A stretch of DNA of 64,000 bases from Hyphomicrobium sp. (GCA_002928735.1 PERL01000003.1:1-64000); one strand, 5' to 3'; positions 16,676 to 28,067 are shown, counted from the stretch's first letter. Numbers and translations: made by a program. The notes: a model not told the origin generated them from the sequence alone.

Positions 16676-17617
16676 ATGCCACTGAAGCTTGTTTTCATGG
16701 GAACGCCGGAGTTTTCCGTGCCGTGCCTCGATGCGCTCGTGGCTGCGGGGCATGAGATCGTGGTGGTCTATTCGCAGCCGCCACGGCCGGCGGGGCGGGG
16801 CATGGCGGATCGTAAGTCGCCCGTTCACGTCAGAGCCGAGGCGCTCGGCATTCCGGTACTGACTCCGAAATCGTTGAAGGGTGCGGACGAGCAGGCGGCG
16901 TTTGCTGCGCACAGGGCGGATGCAGCGGTTGTGGTCGCCTATGGGCTGTTGCTGCCGAAGGCCGTTCTCGACGCGCCTGCGCACGGCTGCTTTAATGTGC
17001 ATGCGTCGGCGCTGCCGCGGTGGCGCGGCGCGGCGCCAATCCATCGCGCGATCATGGCGGGGGATGCCGAGACCGCCGTGATGGTGATGAAGATGGAAGA
17101 GGGCCTCGATACGGGGCCCGTTTGTGCGACGACGCGGATGTCAATTGGTCCGTTGGTGACGACGGGGGAATTGCACGATCAGTTGGCGGCGGCGGGCGCG
17201 GCTTTGATTGTCGCCGCGATGGCTGACTTGGAACACGGGCGGCTCGTTGCCGTGCCGCAGGCGGCGGACGGAGTGCTCTACGCCGCGAAGATCGACAAGG
17301 CAGAGGCGCGGATCGATTTCACGCGCGATGCCACGGCGGTGCACAATCACATTCGTGGGCTGTCGCCTTTTCCGGGCGCGTGGTTCGAAGCCGTGGGTCC
17401 AGCGGGAACGGTTGAGCGCATTAAGGTGTTGCGATCGGAGCCGGTGGAGAAGCGCGGGGCGGCGGGGACGGTGCTCACCGACGATCTCGTGATTGCATGC
17501 GGCTCCGGGGCGGTGCGGATCATCGAGGCGCAGCGGGCGGGTAAGCGGCCGATGCTGGCGCTCGAGTTTTTGCGCGGCTTTCCGCTGGTGGCCGGTGCAA
17601 CCGTTAATCAAACGTAA
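16676..17617 (+). CDS. fmt: Methionyl-tRNA formyltransferase
   Basis: 313 residues, standard size. Formylates Met-tRNAi using 10-formyl-tetrahydrofolate. N-terminal formyltransferase domain with the catalytic stretch [20 protein letters not shown] (Asn/His) and GLDTGPV (Asp); C-terminal OB-like domain begins near [18 protein letters not shown]. Downstream of def, same strand. Confidence 0.97.
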   Translation: MPLKLVFMGTPEFSVPCLDALVAAGHEIVVVYSQPPRPAGRGMADRKSPVHVRAEALGIPVLTPKSLKGADEQAAFAAHRADAAVVVAYGLLLPKAVLDAPAHGCFNVHASALPRWRGAAPIHRAIMAGDAETAVMVMKMEEGLDTGPVCATTRMSIGPLVTTGELHDQLAAAGAALIVAAMADLEHGRLVAVPQAADGVLYAAKIDKAEARIDFTRDATAVHNHIRGLSPFPGAWFEAVGPAGTVERIKVLRSEPVEKRGAAGTVLTDDLVIACGSGAVRIIEAQRAGKRPMLALEFLRGFPLVAGATVNQT

Positions 17618-17691
17618 AGATCGCGCAGCCATGGGCAGCCAACGGCACTAGACTGCGGGTTTAGCGTTGCTCGTCTTTCCTGGAGTTGCCC

Positions 17692-18018
17692 ATGATGTCT
17701 CGCGTTCTTGCTCTCGGTTTTGCAGCCGTCGTTGCTGGTGGCACGTCTGCTGCCTTTGCTCAGTCTTCGACAATCCGGATCGAGCCGCGCCCGGTTTATG
17801 GGGCGACGGTGAGCCTCGAAGAGGGCGTACGCGTTTATCGTCCGTTGCCGCCGGAGAAGTACGTCATCGTCAATCCGAATGGCACGCCGGTGAACATTGG
17901 GATTTCAGAGCAGCGCGTCATCAACACGACGCGGTCGACGTCGCACAACTTCAGCCGGAATACCTGGCGCGGCTGGGGTTATCGCCGGTGCATTCCCGCA
18001 GTTGGCGATAGCTGCTGA
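17692..18018 (+). CDS. Small exported hypothetical protein
   Basis: 108 residues from the ATG at 17692, supported by GGAG 6 bases upstream. Signal peptide MMSRVLALGFAAVVAGGTSAAFA followed by QSSTIRIEPRPVYGATVSLEEGVRVYRPLPPEKYVIVNPNG. The C-terminal part is Arg/Ser/Asn-rich and carries two Cys (RRCIPAVGDSC). No family recognised. It ends 40 bases before a strong terminator and is probably the last gene of its transcript or a single-gene unit. Confidence 0.6.
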   Translation: MMSRVLALGFAAVVAGGTSAAFAQSSTIRIEPRPVYGATVSLEEGVRVYRPLPPEKYVIVNPNGTPVNIGISEQRVINTTRSTSHNFSRNTWRGWGYRRCIPAVGDSC

Positions 18019-18058
18019 ATGCTGCCTGCTTGAGGCCGGCCCGGAACGTGGCATAAGG

Positions 18059-18090
18059 GGGCACCGCGGCGGACGCGGTGCCCTTTTCCT
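18059..18090 (+). terminator. Rho-independent terminator just ahead of truA
   Basis: Perfect 10-bp stem GGGCACCGCG / CGCGGTGCCC, 5-base loop (GCGGA), then TTTTCCTTT. It should end transcripts from the small exported gene. The truA ATG follows only 18 bases later. Confidence 0.8.
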
Positions 18091-18107
18091 TTCAGCGACG
18101 CCAGCGG

Positions 18108-18857
18108 ATGCCCCGGTACAAACTCATCATCGAATACGACGGGACGCCTTTCGCCGGCTGGCAGGTGCAGTCGCAAGATCCATCTGTGCAGGGCGCGCTG
18201 CGGGAGGCGATTTTCAAGTTCGCGGGCGAGTGGGTGACCGTGAGGGGGGCCGGGCGCACAGATTCAGGCGTGCATGCGCTGGGGCAGGTGGCGCACGTGG
18301 ACCTGACGAAGGAGTGGGCTGCGTCGCGCGTACAAGATGCGATCAATTATCATTTGCGGCCGGCACCGTGTGCGGTGCTCTCCTGCGCGTTGGTTTCGCC
18401 GGAGTTCGATGCGCGGTTCAGTGCGGTGGCGCGGCACTATGTTTATCGCATTCTGACGCGGCGTGCGCCGCCAGTGCTTGAGCGCGACCGGGTGTGGTGG
18501 ATCACGCACGATTTGGATCGCGATGCGATGCAGGCGGCTGCGAGTCATCTCTTAGGGCATCACGATTTTACGACGTTCAGAGCGGCCCAGTGTCAGGCGA
18601 CGTCGCCGATGCGGACACTCGACAGGCTGGATGTGGCATGCGAGGGGGCGGAGATCGTGATCCGGGCCTCGGCGCGGTCGTTCCTGCACAATCAGGTGCG
18701 ATCGATGGTGGGCACGCTCAAGCTTGTGGGCGAAGGCAAGTGGCGGCCGGACGATGTGGCAGCGGCGCTTGCGGCGCGGGACCGGACGCGGTGTGGAACG
18801 GTGGCGCCGGCCAGCGGGCTCTATCTGGAACGGGTCGATTATCCGGCCGACGTTTAA
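18108..18857 (+). CDS. truA: tRNA pseudouridine(38-40) synthase
   Basis: 249 residues from the ATG at 18108 ([13 protein letters not shown]), which matches the family start; a GTG at 18078 lies inside the terminator hairpin and is rejected. Catalytic Asp in [14 protein letters not shown] (D52). Other family blocks: [16 protein letters not shown] and [19 protein letters not shown]. Modifies the anticodon stem-loop of many tRNAs. Converges with sbcC, 3 bases between the stops. The promoter is unclear because a terminator sits directly upstream. Confidence 0.95.
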   Translation: MPRYKLIIEYDGTPFAGWQVQSQDPSVQGALREAIFKFAGEWVTVRGAGRTDSGVHALGQVAHVDLTKEWAASRVQDAINYHLRPAPCAVLSCALVSPEFDARFSAVARHYVYRILTRRAPPVLERDRVWWITHDLDRDAMQAAASHLLGHHDFTTFRAAQCQATSPMRTLDRLDVACEGAEIVIRASARSFLHNQVRSMVGTLKLVGEGKWRPDDVAAALAARDRTRCGTVAPASGLYLERVDYPADV

Positions 18858-18860
18858 ACG

Positions 18861-21800
18861 TCAGACGCGTACTTCGATGTGGCTTCCGCCGGGGGTTTTG
18901 GTCACGAAGAAGCCGTTGGGGATTGCTTGCTGCACGAGCGGCACGTGCGAGATGAGGCCGACCGAGCGCGTGGCGCCGACGAGGTCTTGCAAGGTTTGCA
19001 GAACGGTTTCCAGGGTGCCGCCGTCGTTTTCGCTGTCGAGGCTGCCGAAGCCTTCGTCGATGAAGATGGTGTCGAGGCGGACGGAGCCGTGGGCGCTTTC
19101 GACGATGTCGGAGAGGCCGAGCGCCAGGGCGAGGGCGGCGATAAAGGTTTCGCCGCCTGACAGCGTCGATGTGGGGCGCTGGCGGCCGGTGTAGGTGTCT
19201 TCGACGGCGATGCCGAGGCCGCGGCGTGCGTTGCCCTTGCCTTCCGTTTCACGCACGAGGCTATAGCGGCCGCGCGTCATGGGGCTCAAGCGCAGGTTGG
19301 CGGCGTCGAGGACGCGATCGAAGAGGGTGGAGATGGCGAAGGTTTCCAGGTCGATCTTTTGATAGGTCTTACCGGAGAAGGCCTCTGACAATTCGCGCAG
19401 GGGCGCGGTTTCCTTTTCCAGCGCATCGAGGCGGTGGCCCTCTGCGGCGAGGTCCGACTGGAGCTTGCGGAGTTGGACCAGACGGGCGGAAGCTTCGGTG
19501 GCGGCGGTGTTGAGGGCGTCGAAGGCGTTTGCGGCCGTGTCGCGCGCGGAGGCGAGGGATGTGAGATCGGGGCGGGTCAGCGTGGCGATGGCAGCGGCGG
19601 CGCGCTCGAGTCGGTCGGCGGCGGCGGCGCGCAGGTCGTCGTACTGGCGGATGCGGGCTTCGAGATTGGGGATTTCGGGAACGTCTGACTTGCGGCGGTC
19701 GTAGTCGGCGGCGGTGAGGCCGTTGGCGGCGAGCCGGTCAGCGAAACTGCTCTCAACGCGGGTGAGATGGGCTGCGAGGCGTTCGACTTCAGCGGCGATG
19801 GTTTCAGATTCGCGCAGGGCGGCGGCGTGTTTGGCCGCGGCGGTCTGATCGGCCAGTGCTGCGGCTTGGGTGTCGCGGTCGAAATCAGAGATGGCCTTCC
19901 CGAGCTTTGTGATGGCTGCTTGAAGCGTGGTTGCGTCGCGCAAGTGGGATGGGATGGCGGCCATCGAGTCGTCGAGGGACTGCTGGGCGGCGGCGGCGGA
20001 TTTGGCGTGGTCGCGTTCGGCGTCCTGGGCGCGCTCCAGGGAGGTCTTGGCGGCGGCGATGTCGGGGTCGAGCGTTTCGAGTGATGCGCTGAGGGCGGTT
20101 ACGTCGGCGGGGGCTGCGAGGCGGCTCAGGTTGGCTTCGATGGCTTGCAATTCGGTGGCGAGCATAGCGCTGGAGCGTTCGGGCGGGGGAAGTGCAGCTA
20201 GGACGGCCTGGCGCTCGGTCAGCGCTTGCTTGGCGATTTCCAGTTGGGTGCCAGCTTCATTGGCGCGCGTGCGGGCCGTATCGAGTGTGGCTTTGGCGAG
20301 GGCATAGGTTTCGTCGAGGCGTTGGCTACCGGATGTGCCGCGGGCGGGAGCCGGATGGTCGGGCGAGCCGCAGACGGCGCAGGGTTCGCCGGGGGTGAGG
20401 TGAGCGGCGAGATGGGCGGCGTGGTTTTCGAGCAGGGCTGTTTCGGCGGCGGCGAATGCGGTTTGCGCTTGGTGGAGCGCAGTCGCGGCTGTTGCGCTGG
20501 TGGCTTCCGCGCGCTGGAGCGATGTCTGGGCTGCTGACGCTTTTTGAGTAGCGTCTTCGTACGCCTTGGCGGCGGCGAGGCGTTCGCGCAGGTGGGACGC
20601 GGTGGCGTTGAGCTGCAAGCGCTGCACTTGCGCTGATTGCGCGGCGGTGAGCGCTTTAGTGGTTGCGTCCTTGCGGGATGTCAGAGTGGCGAGCTTGGCT
20701 TTCGCGGTCTCGACAGCGGTGGAGCTTTCGCGCGCTTTGATTTGGGCGTCGGTGGCGGCGCAGCGCAGGGTTTCGCTCGCGGCGAGGCGGGCCGCGTGGT
20801 CGCGCAGGGTGTGGAGTTCGGATTTCTGGGTCTCGATGGCGGCGGATTGCTGGGCGAGGGCGTCACGCGTTTTCTTGGCGCGTTGGGCTTCTGCCTCGTC
20901 TCTTTTCAGCCGTTCGGCGGCGGCGGTTTGGCGCTGGTGGGCGGCGTCGACATCGGTGCGGGCGGCGTCGCGGCTGCTGGCGGCATCGGCGAGGGAGGCC
21001 ACGATGCGGGCGAGCTTGAGACGGGCTGCGAGTGCGTCGATCTCGGGGCGAGATGCGTCGAGGGTGGCGAGGTTCTGCTCGGCGGTCAGATGCTCGATGA
21101 ACTGGGCGTCGGTCTGCGCGGCGGCTTGGTAGGCGTTCAGGGCCGCGTCCCACTCGGCTTTGGCTTTGGCGGCTGCGTTGCTCTGGTCGCGGTGGCGGAT
21201 CTCGGCGTCGGCGATGCCTTCGGCGAGCGCGTCCATCGTGGAGAAGTTTTCAGCCGAGAGGCGCGCGATGCAGGCGGCGCGGGCGGCCGCGACTTTCTTT
21301 TCGGCCGCGTCGGCGTCGGCTTTAAGGCGCTCGGTCAGGCGGCGGTAGAGAGAGACGTCGAACAGGTCGCGGAGAATATCGAGGCGCTCTTTGGTGTCGG
21401 CGCTGAGGAAGGCTTCGAAGCGGCCTTGGGGGAGAAGGACAATCTGGCGGAACTGCGCGGCACGATAGCCGAGCAGCTTTTCGATCGCGTCGTCGACGAT
21501 TTTAACTTTGGTTTCAGCGAGGACTTTGCCGGGGTTGGAGTCGTTCAGCGTATCTAGGTCGAGGCCGGTGACGTCGAACAGCCAGGCTTTGTGGGTTTCC
21601 TTGGTTTCGCCGCCGCCGCGCCTGGCGGGGCGGATTTGCTCGGGCTGGCGGACGATGCGGTAAGTGCGGCCGGCGGATTCGAAGACGAGTTCGACTTCGG
21701 TGAGGAGGCCGGCATCGGCGTGATCTGAGCGCAGGGTTGCGGCGTGCTGCTCAGAGCGCGCGGCTTCGCCGAAGAGCGCGAAGGTCATGGCGCTAAAGAT

Positions 21801-21929
21801 AGTGGATTTTCCGGAGCCGGTGGCGCCGTAGATGCCGAAGAGGCCGCTGTCGAGCACGGCGCGGAAGTTGATCGTCTGGCGGCCGGCGTAGGGGCCGACG
21901 GCTTGGAGAGTGAGGAGAAGCGGCTTCAT
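18861..21929 (-). CDS. sbcC: Exonuclease subunit SbcC (Rad50-like ATPase)
   Basis: 1,022 residues, normal for SbcC. SMC-like ATPase that, with SbcD, cleaves DNA hairpins and processes ends. Walker A GATGSGKST (35-43); long Ala/Glu/Arg-rich coiled coils; zinc hook CAVCGSPDHP near the middle; ABC signature LSGGETFIAALALALGLSD and Walker B DTIFIDEGFGSLDSE near the C-terminus. Its ATG overlaps the sbcD stop by four bases (ATGA), indicating translational coupling. Confidence 0.95.
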   Translation of the reverse strand: MKPLLLTLQAVGPYAGRQTINFRAVLDSGLFGIYGATGSGKSTIFSAMTFALFGEAARSEQHAATLRSDHADAGLLTEVELVFESAGRTYRIVRQPEQIRPARRGGGETKETHKAWLFDVTGLDLDTLNDSNPGKVLAETKVKIVDDAIEKLLGYRAAQFRQIVLLPQGRFEAFLSADTKERLDILRDLFDVSLYRRLTERLKADADAAEKKVAAARAACIARLSAENFSTMDALAEGIADAEIRHRDQSNAAAKAKAEWDAALNAYQAAAQTDAQFIEHLTAEQNLATLDASRPEIDALAARLKLARIVASLADAASSRDAARTDVDAAHQRQTAAAERLKRDEAEAQRAKKTRDALAQQSAAIETQKSELHTLRDHAARLAASETLRCAATDAQIKARESSTAVETAKAKLATLTSRKDATTKALTAAQSAQVQRLQLNATASHLRERLAAAKAYEDATQKASAAQTSLQRAEATSATAATALHQAQTAFAAAETALLENHAAHLAAHLTPGEPCAVCGSPDHPAPARGTSGSQRLDETYALAKATLDTARTRANEAGTQLEIAKQALTERQAVLAALPPPERSSAMLATELQAIEANLSRLAAPADVTALSASLETLDPDIAAAKTSLERAQDAERDHAKSAAAAQQSLDDSMAAIPSHLRDATTLQAAITKLGKAISDFDRDTQAAALADQTAAAKHAAALRESETIAAEVERLAAHLTRVESSFADRLAANGLTAADYDRRKSDVPEIPNLEARIRQYDDLRAAAADRLERAAAAIATLTRPDLTSLASARDTAANAFDALNTAATEASARLVQLRKLQSDLAAEGHRLDALEKETAPLRELSEAFSGKTYQKIDLETFAISTLFDRVLDAANLRLSPMTRGRYSLVRETEGKGNARRGLGIAVEDTYTGRQRPTSTLSGGETFIAALALALGLSDIVESAHGSVRLDTIFIDEGFGSLDSENDGGTLETVLQTLQDLVGATRSVGLISHVPLVQQAIPNGFFVTKTPGGSHIEVRV

Positions 21930-23077
21930 GCGGCTGCGTCCTCGTCGGACGTGGTGAGGCGTGCAAGGGCGCAGGTGATGATGTGCGTTTCGGCGGGTGT
22001 GGGCGGCGTGCTGCGCATGTGGGTGAGGAATTCGGTAGCGACGGTGGCGGGATCGTCGAGTGAGGTTGCGGCAGGTTTTGAGGACGCGCCCTGACGGGCT
22101 TTGTTATCTCGGGCGTAGGCCAGCGTGCAGGCGAAGGGGAAGCGCTCGCGGATGCGCTTCATGGGTTCGATGAGGCGGCCGTCGTCGGTGAGGATCACAT
22201 TGACGAAGTCTTCGGAAGCCGGAAGGCGCAGGATGTCGTCGAGCGTGCCTTTGAGTGTGCGCACGGTGCGGCGGGGGCGGAAGGGGATCAGGCCGACGGC
22301 GGTGGTTCCGTCGGCTGCGAGATCGACAAGGGCGAATGATTTTTCGTTGCCTTCTTCGTCGAAGGCGAAGGCGAGAGGTGAGCCGGAATAGCGGATGTGG
22401 GGTGCGCCGGCCGTTTGCGGGCGGTGGATGTGACCGAGGGCAACATAGTGCGCGCCGGCGAAGACATCGGCGGGGACGGTTTCGATACCGCCGGCAACGC
22501 GGGTGAGCGGGCGTTCGGTGGTGCTGGGTGCGGCCCCCGTGACGAAAGCGTGCGCGACGATGATCCAGCGGGCGCCCGTCGAGATGTGCGGGCGGGCGGC
22601 GGCGACTTCGGCGCGCATGACATCGGCGGGAGATTTAATGGTGGGATCTTGGAAGGCTTCGCGGGCGGCGTATTCGTAGCCGAAGGGCAGGGCGGAAATG
22701 GCGACGGGGCCATGTGCGTCGTGGAGGATCAAGGGATGTTCGGTTGCGCTCAAGGGGCCGCGTACGAGTGCGCGGCGGCGGTCGGCGAGCATGGCCATGG
22801 CGCCGATGCGGTCGGCGCTGTCGTGGTTGCCGGCGATGATGACGATGGCGGATGTGGTCTCGGCGATGGTGCGCTCGATGAAGGTGTTGAACAGGCGTAC
22901 GGCGCTCTCCGGCGGGGCGGCGCGGTCGAAGATATCGCCGGCGATGATGAGCGCATCGGGCTTGTGTGTTTGCAGGGCGGTAAAGATCTGATCGAGCACG
23001 ATGGCGTGGTCGTCATCGAGGGAGTGGCCCTCGAATTGGCGGCCCAGATGCCAGTCGGCGGTGTGGAGAAATTTCAT
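21926..23077 (-). CDS. sbcD: Exonuclease subunit SbcD (Mre11-like nuclease)
   Basis: 383 residues. Manganese-dependent phosphoesterase of the SbcCD complex. Metal-site motifs in order: HTADWHLG, IIAGDIFDRA, IIAGNHDS, and VALGHIHRPQ. C-terminal capping domain from about residue 270. First gene of the sbcDC operon; the 240 bases upstream to the DUF3592 gene are a divergent intergenic region in which I see no strong promoter match. Confidence 0.95.
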   Translation of the reverse strand: MKFLHTADWHLGRQFEGHSLDDDHAIVLDQIFTALQTHKPDALIIAGDIFDRAAPPESAVRLFNTFIERTIAETTSAIVIIAGNHDSADRIGAMAMLADRRRALVRGPLSATEHPLILHDAHGPVAISALPFGYEYAAREAFQDPTIKSPADVMRAEVAAARPHISTGARWIIVAHAFVTGAAPSTTERPLTRVAGGIETVPADVFAGAHYVALGHIHRPQTAGAPHIRYSGSPLAFAFDEEGNEKSFALVDLAADGTTAVGLIPFRPRRTVRTLKGTLDDILRLPASEDFVNVILTDDGRLIEPMKRIRERFPFACTLAYARDNKARQGASSKPAATSLDDPATVATEFLTHMRSTPPTPAETHIITCALARLTTSDEDAAA

Positions 23078-23317
23078 GCGCGGTGCGCCCCCGGACGTTC
23101 GAGCTCTGTTCTACACCGGGGTAGTGGCGCGGTGCGATGCCGGGATGGCACGGGCGCGGGGGTTATCCCAAGGTGATGTTGGGGGCTATGGAGGTCTTTC
23201 GCGCGATTGGACGGTCCATTCGCCCGGATCAGGAAAGCGGCGGATGTGAAGTGTGTTGCCTTTTGATTGTTTGTCTTTCATCGGACTGTATCCGGAATTC
23301 AATCATGGATATCGCGC

Positions 23318-23806
23318 ATGACTACTGCATCCATCCCTGGTTGGGCTCTAGCGATCCCGTTTGCCCTGATCGGTGTTCCGGCACTCGTCGTGGGGACGGT
23401 GATGCTGAAGCGCAGGATCGTCGCCTATCGCTTTGGCGAAGTTGTCGAGGCGGAGGTCGTGGGGCTTGATGTGCATCGCGGACCAGGGGCTGTCAGTGGT
23501 TCGCCGCTCGAGGTGGACGAATGGGCGCCCACGACGGTGACGCCGCATTTTCGCTATTGGACGGCAGATGGCGAGGAGCGAACGGCGCGGCTCGATATGC
23601 AGACGGTGCAGCGGGTGCGTAGCGAGGGCTATCGCTTGCGCTATAAGATTGGCGACCGCATGCAGTTGCTCGTTGATCCCGCGCGGCCGGGGATCGGGTA
23701 TGCGGGAACGCCATCGTCGCTGTTGGTTTTTCCGGCGCTGCTGTGCTTTGCGGGGGTGCTTGTTACACTGATTGCGCTTGGCATCTTTTTTGGGGCTGAG
23801 AGCTAG
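23318..23806 (+). CDS. DUF3592-domain membrane protein
   Basis: 162 residues from the ATG at 23318; a TTG 51 bases earlier is possible but less likely. Two membrane helices ([22 protein letters not shown] and [26 protein letters not shown]) flank a beta-rich soluble part with [20 protein letters not shown] and [20 protein letters not shown], the DUF3592 pattern. Function unknown. Its stop overlaps the lipA stop by four bases on the opposite strand. Confidence 0.75.
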   Translation: MTTASIPGWALAIPFALIGVPALVVGTVMLKRRIVAYRFGEVVEAEVVGLDVHRGPGAVSGSPLEVDEWAPTTVTPHFRYWTADGEERTARLDMQTVQRVRSEGYRLRYKIGDRMQLLVDPARPGIGYAGTPSSLLVFPALLCFAGVLVTLIALGIFFGAES

Positions 23807-24762
23807 CGCGGTGTTGCCGCTGTGGTGCGCGCAGCGCGCAGACGAGCGAAGTCTTCGTCGGCGTGATAGGAGGAGCGCGTTAGCGGGCTTGCGGCGACGA
23901 GGAGGAAGCCCTTCGACAGGCCGATGCGGCGGAAGCTTTCGAATTCCTCGGGCGGGACGTAACGGGCTATGGCGGCGTGCTTCGGCGTCGGCTGCAGATA
24001 CTGGCCGATGGTGAGGAAGTCGACATCGGCGGAGCGCAGATCGTCCATGACCTGGAGGACTTCGTCGTAGGTTTCGCCGAGGCCCAGCATGATGCCGGAC
24101 TTGGTGAAGACGTTACTGTCCAATTCCTTGACTCGCTGTAACAGGCGGAGCGAGTGGAAGTAGCGCGCGCCGGGGCGGATCTTCAAATAGAGCGACGGGA
24201 CGGTCTCGAGGTTGTGATTGAAGACATCTGGGCGGGCGGCGGCGACGCGTTCCAGTGCGCCGTCCTTGCGCAGAAAGTCGGGGGTGAGGATTTCGATGGT
24301 CGTGTCCGGGCAGCGGGCGCGGATCGCTTGAATGGTTTGGTGAAAGTGTTCGGCGCCGCCGTCGTCGAGATCGTCGCGGTCCACCGATGTGATGACCACA
24401 TGGCGCAGGCCCAACTCCGCCACAGCCGCGGCGACATTTTGGGGTTCGCTGGGATCGAGTGGGCCGGGGCGGCCGGTGCGGACATTGCAGAAGCCGCAGG
24501 CGCGTGTGCAGGTGTCGCCCATGATCATCATGGTGGCGTGGCGCTTGGACCAGCACTCGCCCAAGTTTGGGCATGCGGCTTCTTCGCAGACGGTGGTGAG
24601 GCCGTGGCTGCGCACGACGCTGTGAGTGCTGGCCAATTCGCCGCCGTTCGATAGGCGGATGCGCAGCCACGGCGGCTTGGGCAGCCACGGGGTGTCGGGC
24701 CGGTTGGCCTTCTCGGGATGGCGAAGCGCTGCGGCATCGCGCGTATCCAAAACCGAAACCAT
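23803..24762 (-). CDS. lipA: Lipoyl synthase
   Basis: 319 residues. Radical-SAM enzyme that inserts two sulfurs into protein-bound octanoate. Auxiliary cluster cysteines C59, C64, C70 ([12 protein letters not shown]) and radical-SAM CTRACGFC (C85, C89, C92) are intact; the C-terminal RSSYHADE supplies the conserved Ser. It lies 40 bases downstream of gcvP on the same strand. Because GcvH needs lipoate, co-expression with the glycine cleavage genes makes functional sense. Confidence 0.97.
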   Translation of the reverse strand: MVSVLDTRDAAALRHPEKANRPDTPWLPKPPWLRIRLSNGGELASTHSVVRSHGLTTVCEEAACPNLGECWSKRHATMMIMGDTCTRACGFCNVRTGRPGPLDPSEPQNVAAAVAELGLRHVVITSVDRDDLDDGGAEHFHQTIQAIRARCPDTTIEILTPDFLRKDGALERVAAARPDVFNHNLETVPSLYLKIRPGARYFHSLRLLQRVKELDSNVFTKSGIMLGLGETYDEVLQVMDDLRSADVDFLTIGQYLQPTPKHAAIARYVPPEEFESFRRIGLSKGFLLVAASPLTRSSYHADEDFARLRAARTTAATPR

Positions 24763-24802
24763 GCGTCATTCCTCGGTGGGCGGGCCTCGGGGGGCGGCCG
24801 GA

Positions 24803-27652
24803 TTACTCGGCTGCCTTCATATAAGTATCCATCGGCGGGCAGGAACAGACAAGGTTGCGATCGCCGTAGGTGTTGTCGACCCGGTTAACGGGGGCCCAGT
24901 ATTTATCGACGCGGAATGCGCCCGGCGGGAAGCAGGCGACCTCTCTTGTATACGGGCGGTTCCAGTCGCCGATCAGGTCTTCCACGGTGTGGGGTGCGTT
25001 TTTCAGCGGATTGTTGGTTTTATCCATGCGGCCCTCCTCGATGGCGCGGGCTTCTTCCCGGATGGACAGCATGGCGTCGCAGAAGCGGTCGAGCTCGGCT
25101 TTGGTTTCTGATTCGGTTGGTTCGATCATCAGGGTGCCGGCGACGGGCCAGCTCATGGTTGGGGCGTGGAAGCCGCTATCGATGAGACGTTTGGCAATGT
25201 CTTCGACGGACACGCCGGCCTTGTCCATCAGCGGGCGGGTGTCGATGATGCACTCGTGCGCGACGAAGCCGTTCTTGCCGCGATAGAGGATGGGGTAGGC
25301 CTGCTCCAGCCGCTTGGCGATGTAGTTGGCGTTGAGGATGGCGATACGGGTGGCCTGCGTGAGGCCGCGTCCGCCCATCATCAGAATGTAGCTCCAGGAG
25401 ATCGGGAGGATGGAGGCCGATCCGTAGGGTGCGGCGGAGACGGTGTGTTCGCGGCCGTCCGTGTGGGGGTGGCCCGGCAGGAACGGGATGAGGTGCGCCT
25501 TGACGCCGATGGGGCCCATGCCGGGGCCGCCGCCGCCATGAGGAATGCAAAACGTTTTGTGCAGATTGATGTGGCTGACGTCGGAGCCGATCTCGCCGGG
25601 CTTGGCGAGGCCGACCAGCGCGTTGAGATTGGCGCCGTCCATGTAGACCTGTCCGCCATGCGCATGCGTGATGTCGCAAATCTCGCGGACGGCTTCCTCG
25701 AAGACGCCGTGCGTGGAGGGATAGGTGATCATGCAGGCGGCGAGCGCATCGCTGTGCTCTTCGGCTTTCTTGCGGAAGTCGTCGACGTCGATGTTGCCGG
25801 ATTTGTCGGTTCCCACGACGACGACGGTCATACCGCACATCTGCGCCGAGGCGGGATTGGTGCCGTGGGCGGAGGAGGGGATCAGGCAGACGTGGCGTTT
25901 ATCGTCGCCGCGGCTCAGGTGGTAAGCGCGGATGGCGAGGAGGCCCGCGTATTCGCCCTGCGCGCCGGAGTTGGGCTGCATGGAAATCGCATCGTAGCCC
26001 GTGATGACGCAGAGTTTGCGTGAGAGGTCGTCGATCAGTTCCTTGTAGCCCTGCGCCTGATCGGCGGGGACGAAGGGATGCAGTTCGCCGAATTCGGGCC
26101 AAGAGATAGGGAGCATTTCGGCGGTTGCGTTGAGTTTCATGGTGCAGGAGCCGAGCGGGATCATCGAGCGGTCGAGCGCCAGATCGCGGTCAGCGAGGCG
26201 GCGCATGTAGCGCGTCATCTCGCTTTCGGCGCGGTTCATGTGGAAGACGGGGTGGGTGAGGAAGTCGGAAGTGCGCAGCAGGGTCTGCGGCAGGCGGGAT
26301 GGCGGATAGGCTTCGTCGTAGCGCAGATCGAAGCCGCCGAACGCACGCCAGACGGCTTCCAGCGTGTCGGGACGAGTGCGCTCGTCGACCGTGATGCCGA
26401 TGCGGTCCTTGCCGACCTTGCGCAAGTTGACGCCGTTGTCGACGGCGTTCTTGAGGATGAGGCCCTGGTAGGGTCCGACCTCGACGGTGATGGTGTCGAA
26501 GAAGGCGCCGGGAGCTACCTTGAAGCCGAGGCCTGCGAGGCCGTCCGCTAAGCGGCAGGCATCGCGGTGGACGCGGTGGGCGATGGCCTTCAAGCCGGTG
26601 GGGCCATGGAAGACGGCGTACATGGAGGCGATGACGGCGAGCAGGACTTGCGAGGTGCAGATATTGGAGGTCGCACGCTCGCGGCGGATGTGTTGTTCGC
26701 GGGTCTGAAGGGCGAGCCGGTAGGCGCGATTGCCCCGCGCATCGACGGAGACGCCGACGAGGCGGCCGGGCAGGTTGCGTTTGAAGGCGTCGCGGGTGGC
26801 CATATAGCCGGCGTGCGGGCCGCCGTAGCCCATGGGGACGCCGTAGCGCTGCATGGAGCCGATGGCGATGTCGGCGCCCATTTCGCCGGGCGGTTTCAAA
26901 AGCGTGAGGGCGAGAGGATCGGCGGCAACGGCGGCAATGGCGCCGGCCTTGTGCAGGGCGTCGATGAGGGGCGTGAAGTCGTGGCACGCGCCGCAGACAC
27001 CGGGATACTGGAAGATGGCGCCGAAGACCTCTTCGGCGACGAGATCCTTGAAGGGGTCGCCGACCTTGATCTGCCAGCCCAGTGGTTCGGCGCGCGTGCG
27101 CAGAACGGCGATGGATTGCGGCAGGCAGTTTTCATCGACGAAGAACGTGCTTTGCTTCGACGTGGCGACGCGGTGGGCGACAGCCATGGCTTCGGCGGCG
27201 GCGGTGGCTTCGTCGAGCAGGGAGGCGTTGGCGATTTCGAGGCCGGTGAGGTCGGCGACCAGGGTTTGGAAGTTCAGAAGAGCTTCCAGGCGGCCTTGGC
27301 TTATTTCGGGCTGGTAGGGCGAGTAGGCCGTGTACCAGGCCGGGTTTTCGAAGATGTTGCGCTGGATGGCGGGCGGCATGGTGGTGCCGTGATAGCCTTG
27401 GCCGATGAGGGAGGTCAGCACGCGGTTCTTGTTGGCAGTCTCGCGCAGTTTATCGAGCGCGCGGCGTTCGGAGAGAGATTTGCCGAAGTCGATGCGTTCG
27501 GTCTGGCGGATGGCGGCGGGGACGGTTGCGTCGATGAGGGCGTGGAGATTTGACACGCCAAGTACGGCGAGCATGTCGGCGATTTCTTTTGCCGAGGGGC
27601 CGATGTGGCGCCGGTTGGCGAAATCATACGGGTCGTATTTTTCGGCGACCAT
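24803..27652 (-). CDS. gcvP: Glycine dehydrogenase (decarboxylating), P protein
   Basis: 949 residues from the ATG at 27652 ([20 protein letters not shown]), which fits the family start; the open frame continues 32 residues upstream into gcvH. Single-chain P protein (N- and C-halves fused). The PLP lysine lies in [19 protein letters not shown]. Other blocks: [38 protein letters not shown] at the N-terminus. Decarboxylates glycine and passes the aminomethyl group to GcvH. Third gene of the riboswitch-controlled gcv operon, 11 bases after gcvH. Confidence 0.97.
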   Translation of the reverse strand: MVAEKYDPYDFANRRHIGPSAKEIADMLAVLGVSNLHALIDATVPAAIRQTERIDFGKSLSERRALDKLRETANKNRVLTSLIGQGYHGTTMPPAIQRNIFENPAWYTAYSPYQPEISQGRLEALLNFQTLVADLTGLEIANASLLDEATAAAEAMAVAHRVATSKQSTFFVDENCLPQSIAVLRTRAEPLGWQIKVGDPFKDLVAEEVFGAIFQYPGVCGACHDFTPLIDALHKAGAIAAVAADPLALTLLKPPGEMGADIAIGSMQRYGVPMGYGGPHAGYMATRDAFKRNLPGRLVGVSVDARGNRAYRLALQTREQHIRRERATSNICTSQVLLAVIASMYAVFHGPTGLKAIAHRVHRDACRLADGLAGLGFKVAPGAFFDTITVEVGPYQGLILKNAVDNGVNLRKVGKDRIGITVDERTRPDTLEAVWRAFGGFDLRYDEAYPPSRLPQTLLRTSDFLTHPVFHMNRAESEMTRYMRRLADRDLALDRSMIPLGSCTMKLNATAEMLPISWPEFGELHPFVPADQAQGYKELIDDLSRKLCVITGYDAISMQPNSGAQGEYAGLLAIRAYHLSRGDDKRHVCLIPSSAHGTNPASAQMCGMTVVVVGTDKSGNIDVDDFRKKAEEHSDALAACMITYPSTHGVFEEAVREICDITHAHGGQVYMDGANLNALVGLAKPGEIGSDVSHINLHKTFCIPHGGGGPGMGPIGVKAHLIPFLPGHPHTDGREHTVSAAPYGSASILPISWSYILMMGGRGLTQATRIAILNANYIAKRLEQAYPILYRGKNGFVAHECIIDTRPLMDKAGVSVEDIAKRLIDSGFHAPTMSWPVAGTLMIEPTESETKAELDRFCDAMLSIREEARAIEEGRMDKTNNPLKNAPHTVEDLIGDWNRPYTREVACFPPGAFRVDKYWAPVNRVDNTYGDRNLVCSCPPMDTYMKAAE

Positions 27653-27663
27653 GGTCGGGCTCC

Positions 27664-28026
27664 TCAGGCGGTGAGCTTGGCATAAGCGGCTTCGTCGAGC
27701 AGCGACTCGGCATCGGCGGCGTTGGCGAGGCGCAGTTTGTAGAGCCATCCGGCAGTCGTGGGATCGGCGGAGACGACGGCGGGATCATCGGCGGCGGATT
27801 GGTTGATTTCGATGACTTCGCCGTCGAGCGGGGCATAAACGTCGGACGCGGTCTTGACGGACTCGACCACGCCGGAGGGGGCGCCCTTTTTCAATTTGGC
27901 GCCGACTTTTGGAAGTTCGACGAAGACGAGGTCACCGAGGAGTTTGGCGGCGTGGGCCGTGATGCCGACAGTTGCGATATCGCCGTCGATCTTTAGCCAC
28001 TCGTGGTCTTCGGTGAATTTCAGCAT
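27664..28026 (-). CDS. gcvH: Glycine cleavage system H protein
   Basis: 120 residues. Lipoyl carrier of the glycine cleavage system. The lipoylated lysine is K58 in VESVKTASD. Start [23 protein letters not shown] is typical. Lies between gcvT (41-base gap) and gcvP (11-base gap). Confidence 0.97.
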   Translation of the reverse strand: MLKFTEDHEWLKIDGDIATVGITAHAAKLLGDLVFVELPKVGAKLKKGAPSGVVESVKTASDVYAPLDGEVIEINQSAADDPAVVSADPTTAGWLYKLRLANAADAESLLDEAAYAKLTA

Positions 28027-28067
28027 GGGTGATCTCCTGATGTAAATAATGTGGCCGCTCGCGCCGC

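Noticed and set aside
24154-27553. Several long plus-strand frames opposite lipA and gcvP
   Set aside because: Antisense shadows of strongly conserved genes in GC-rich DNA.
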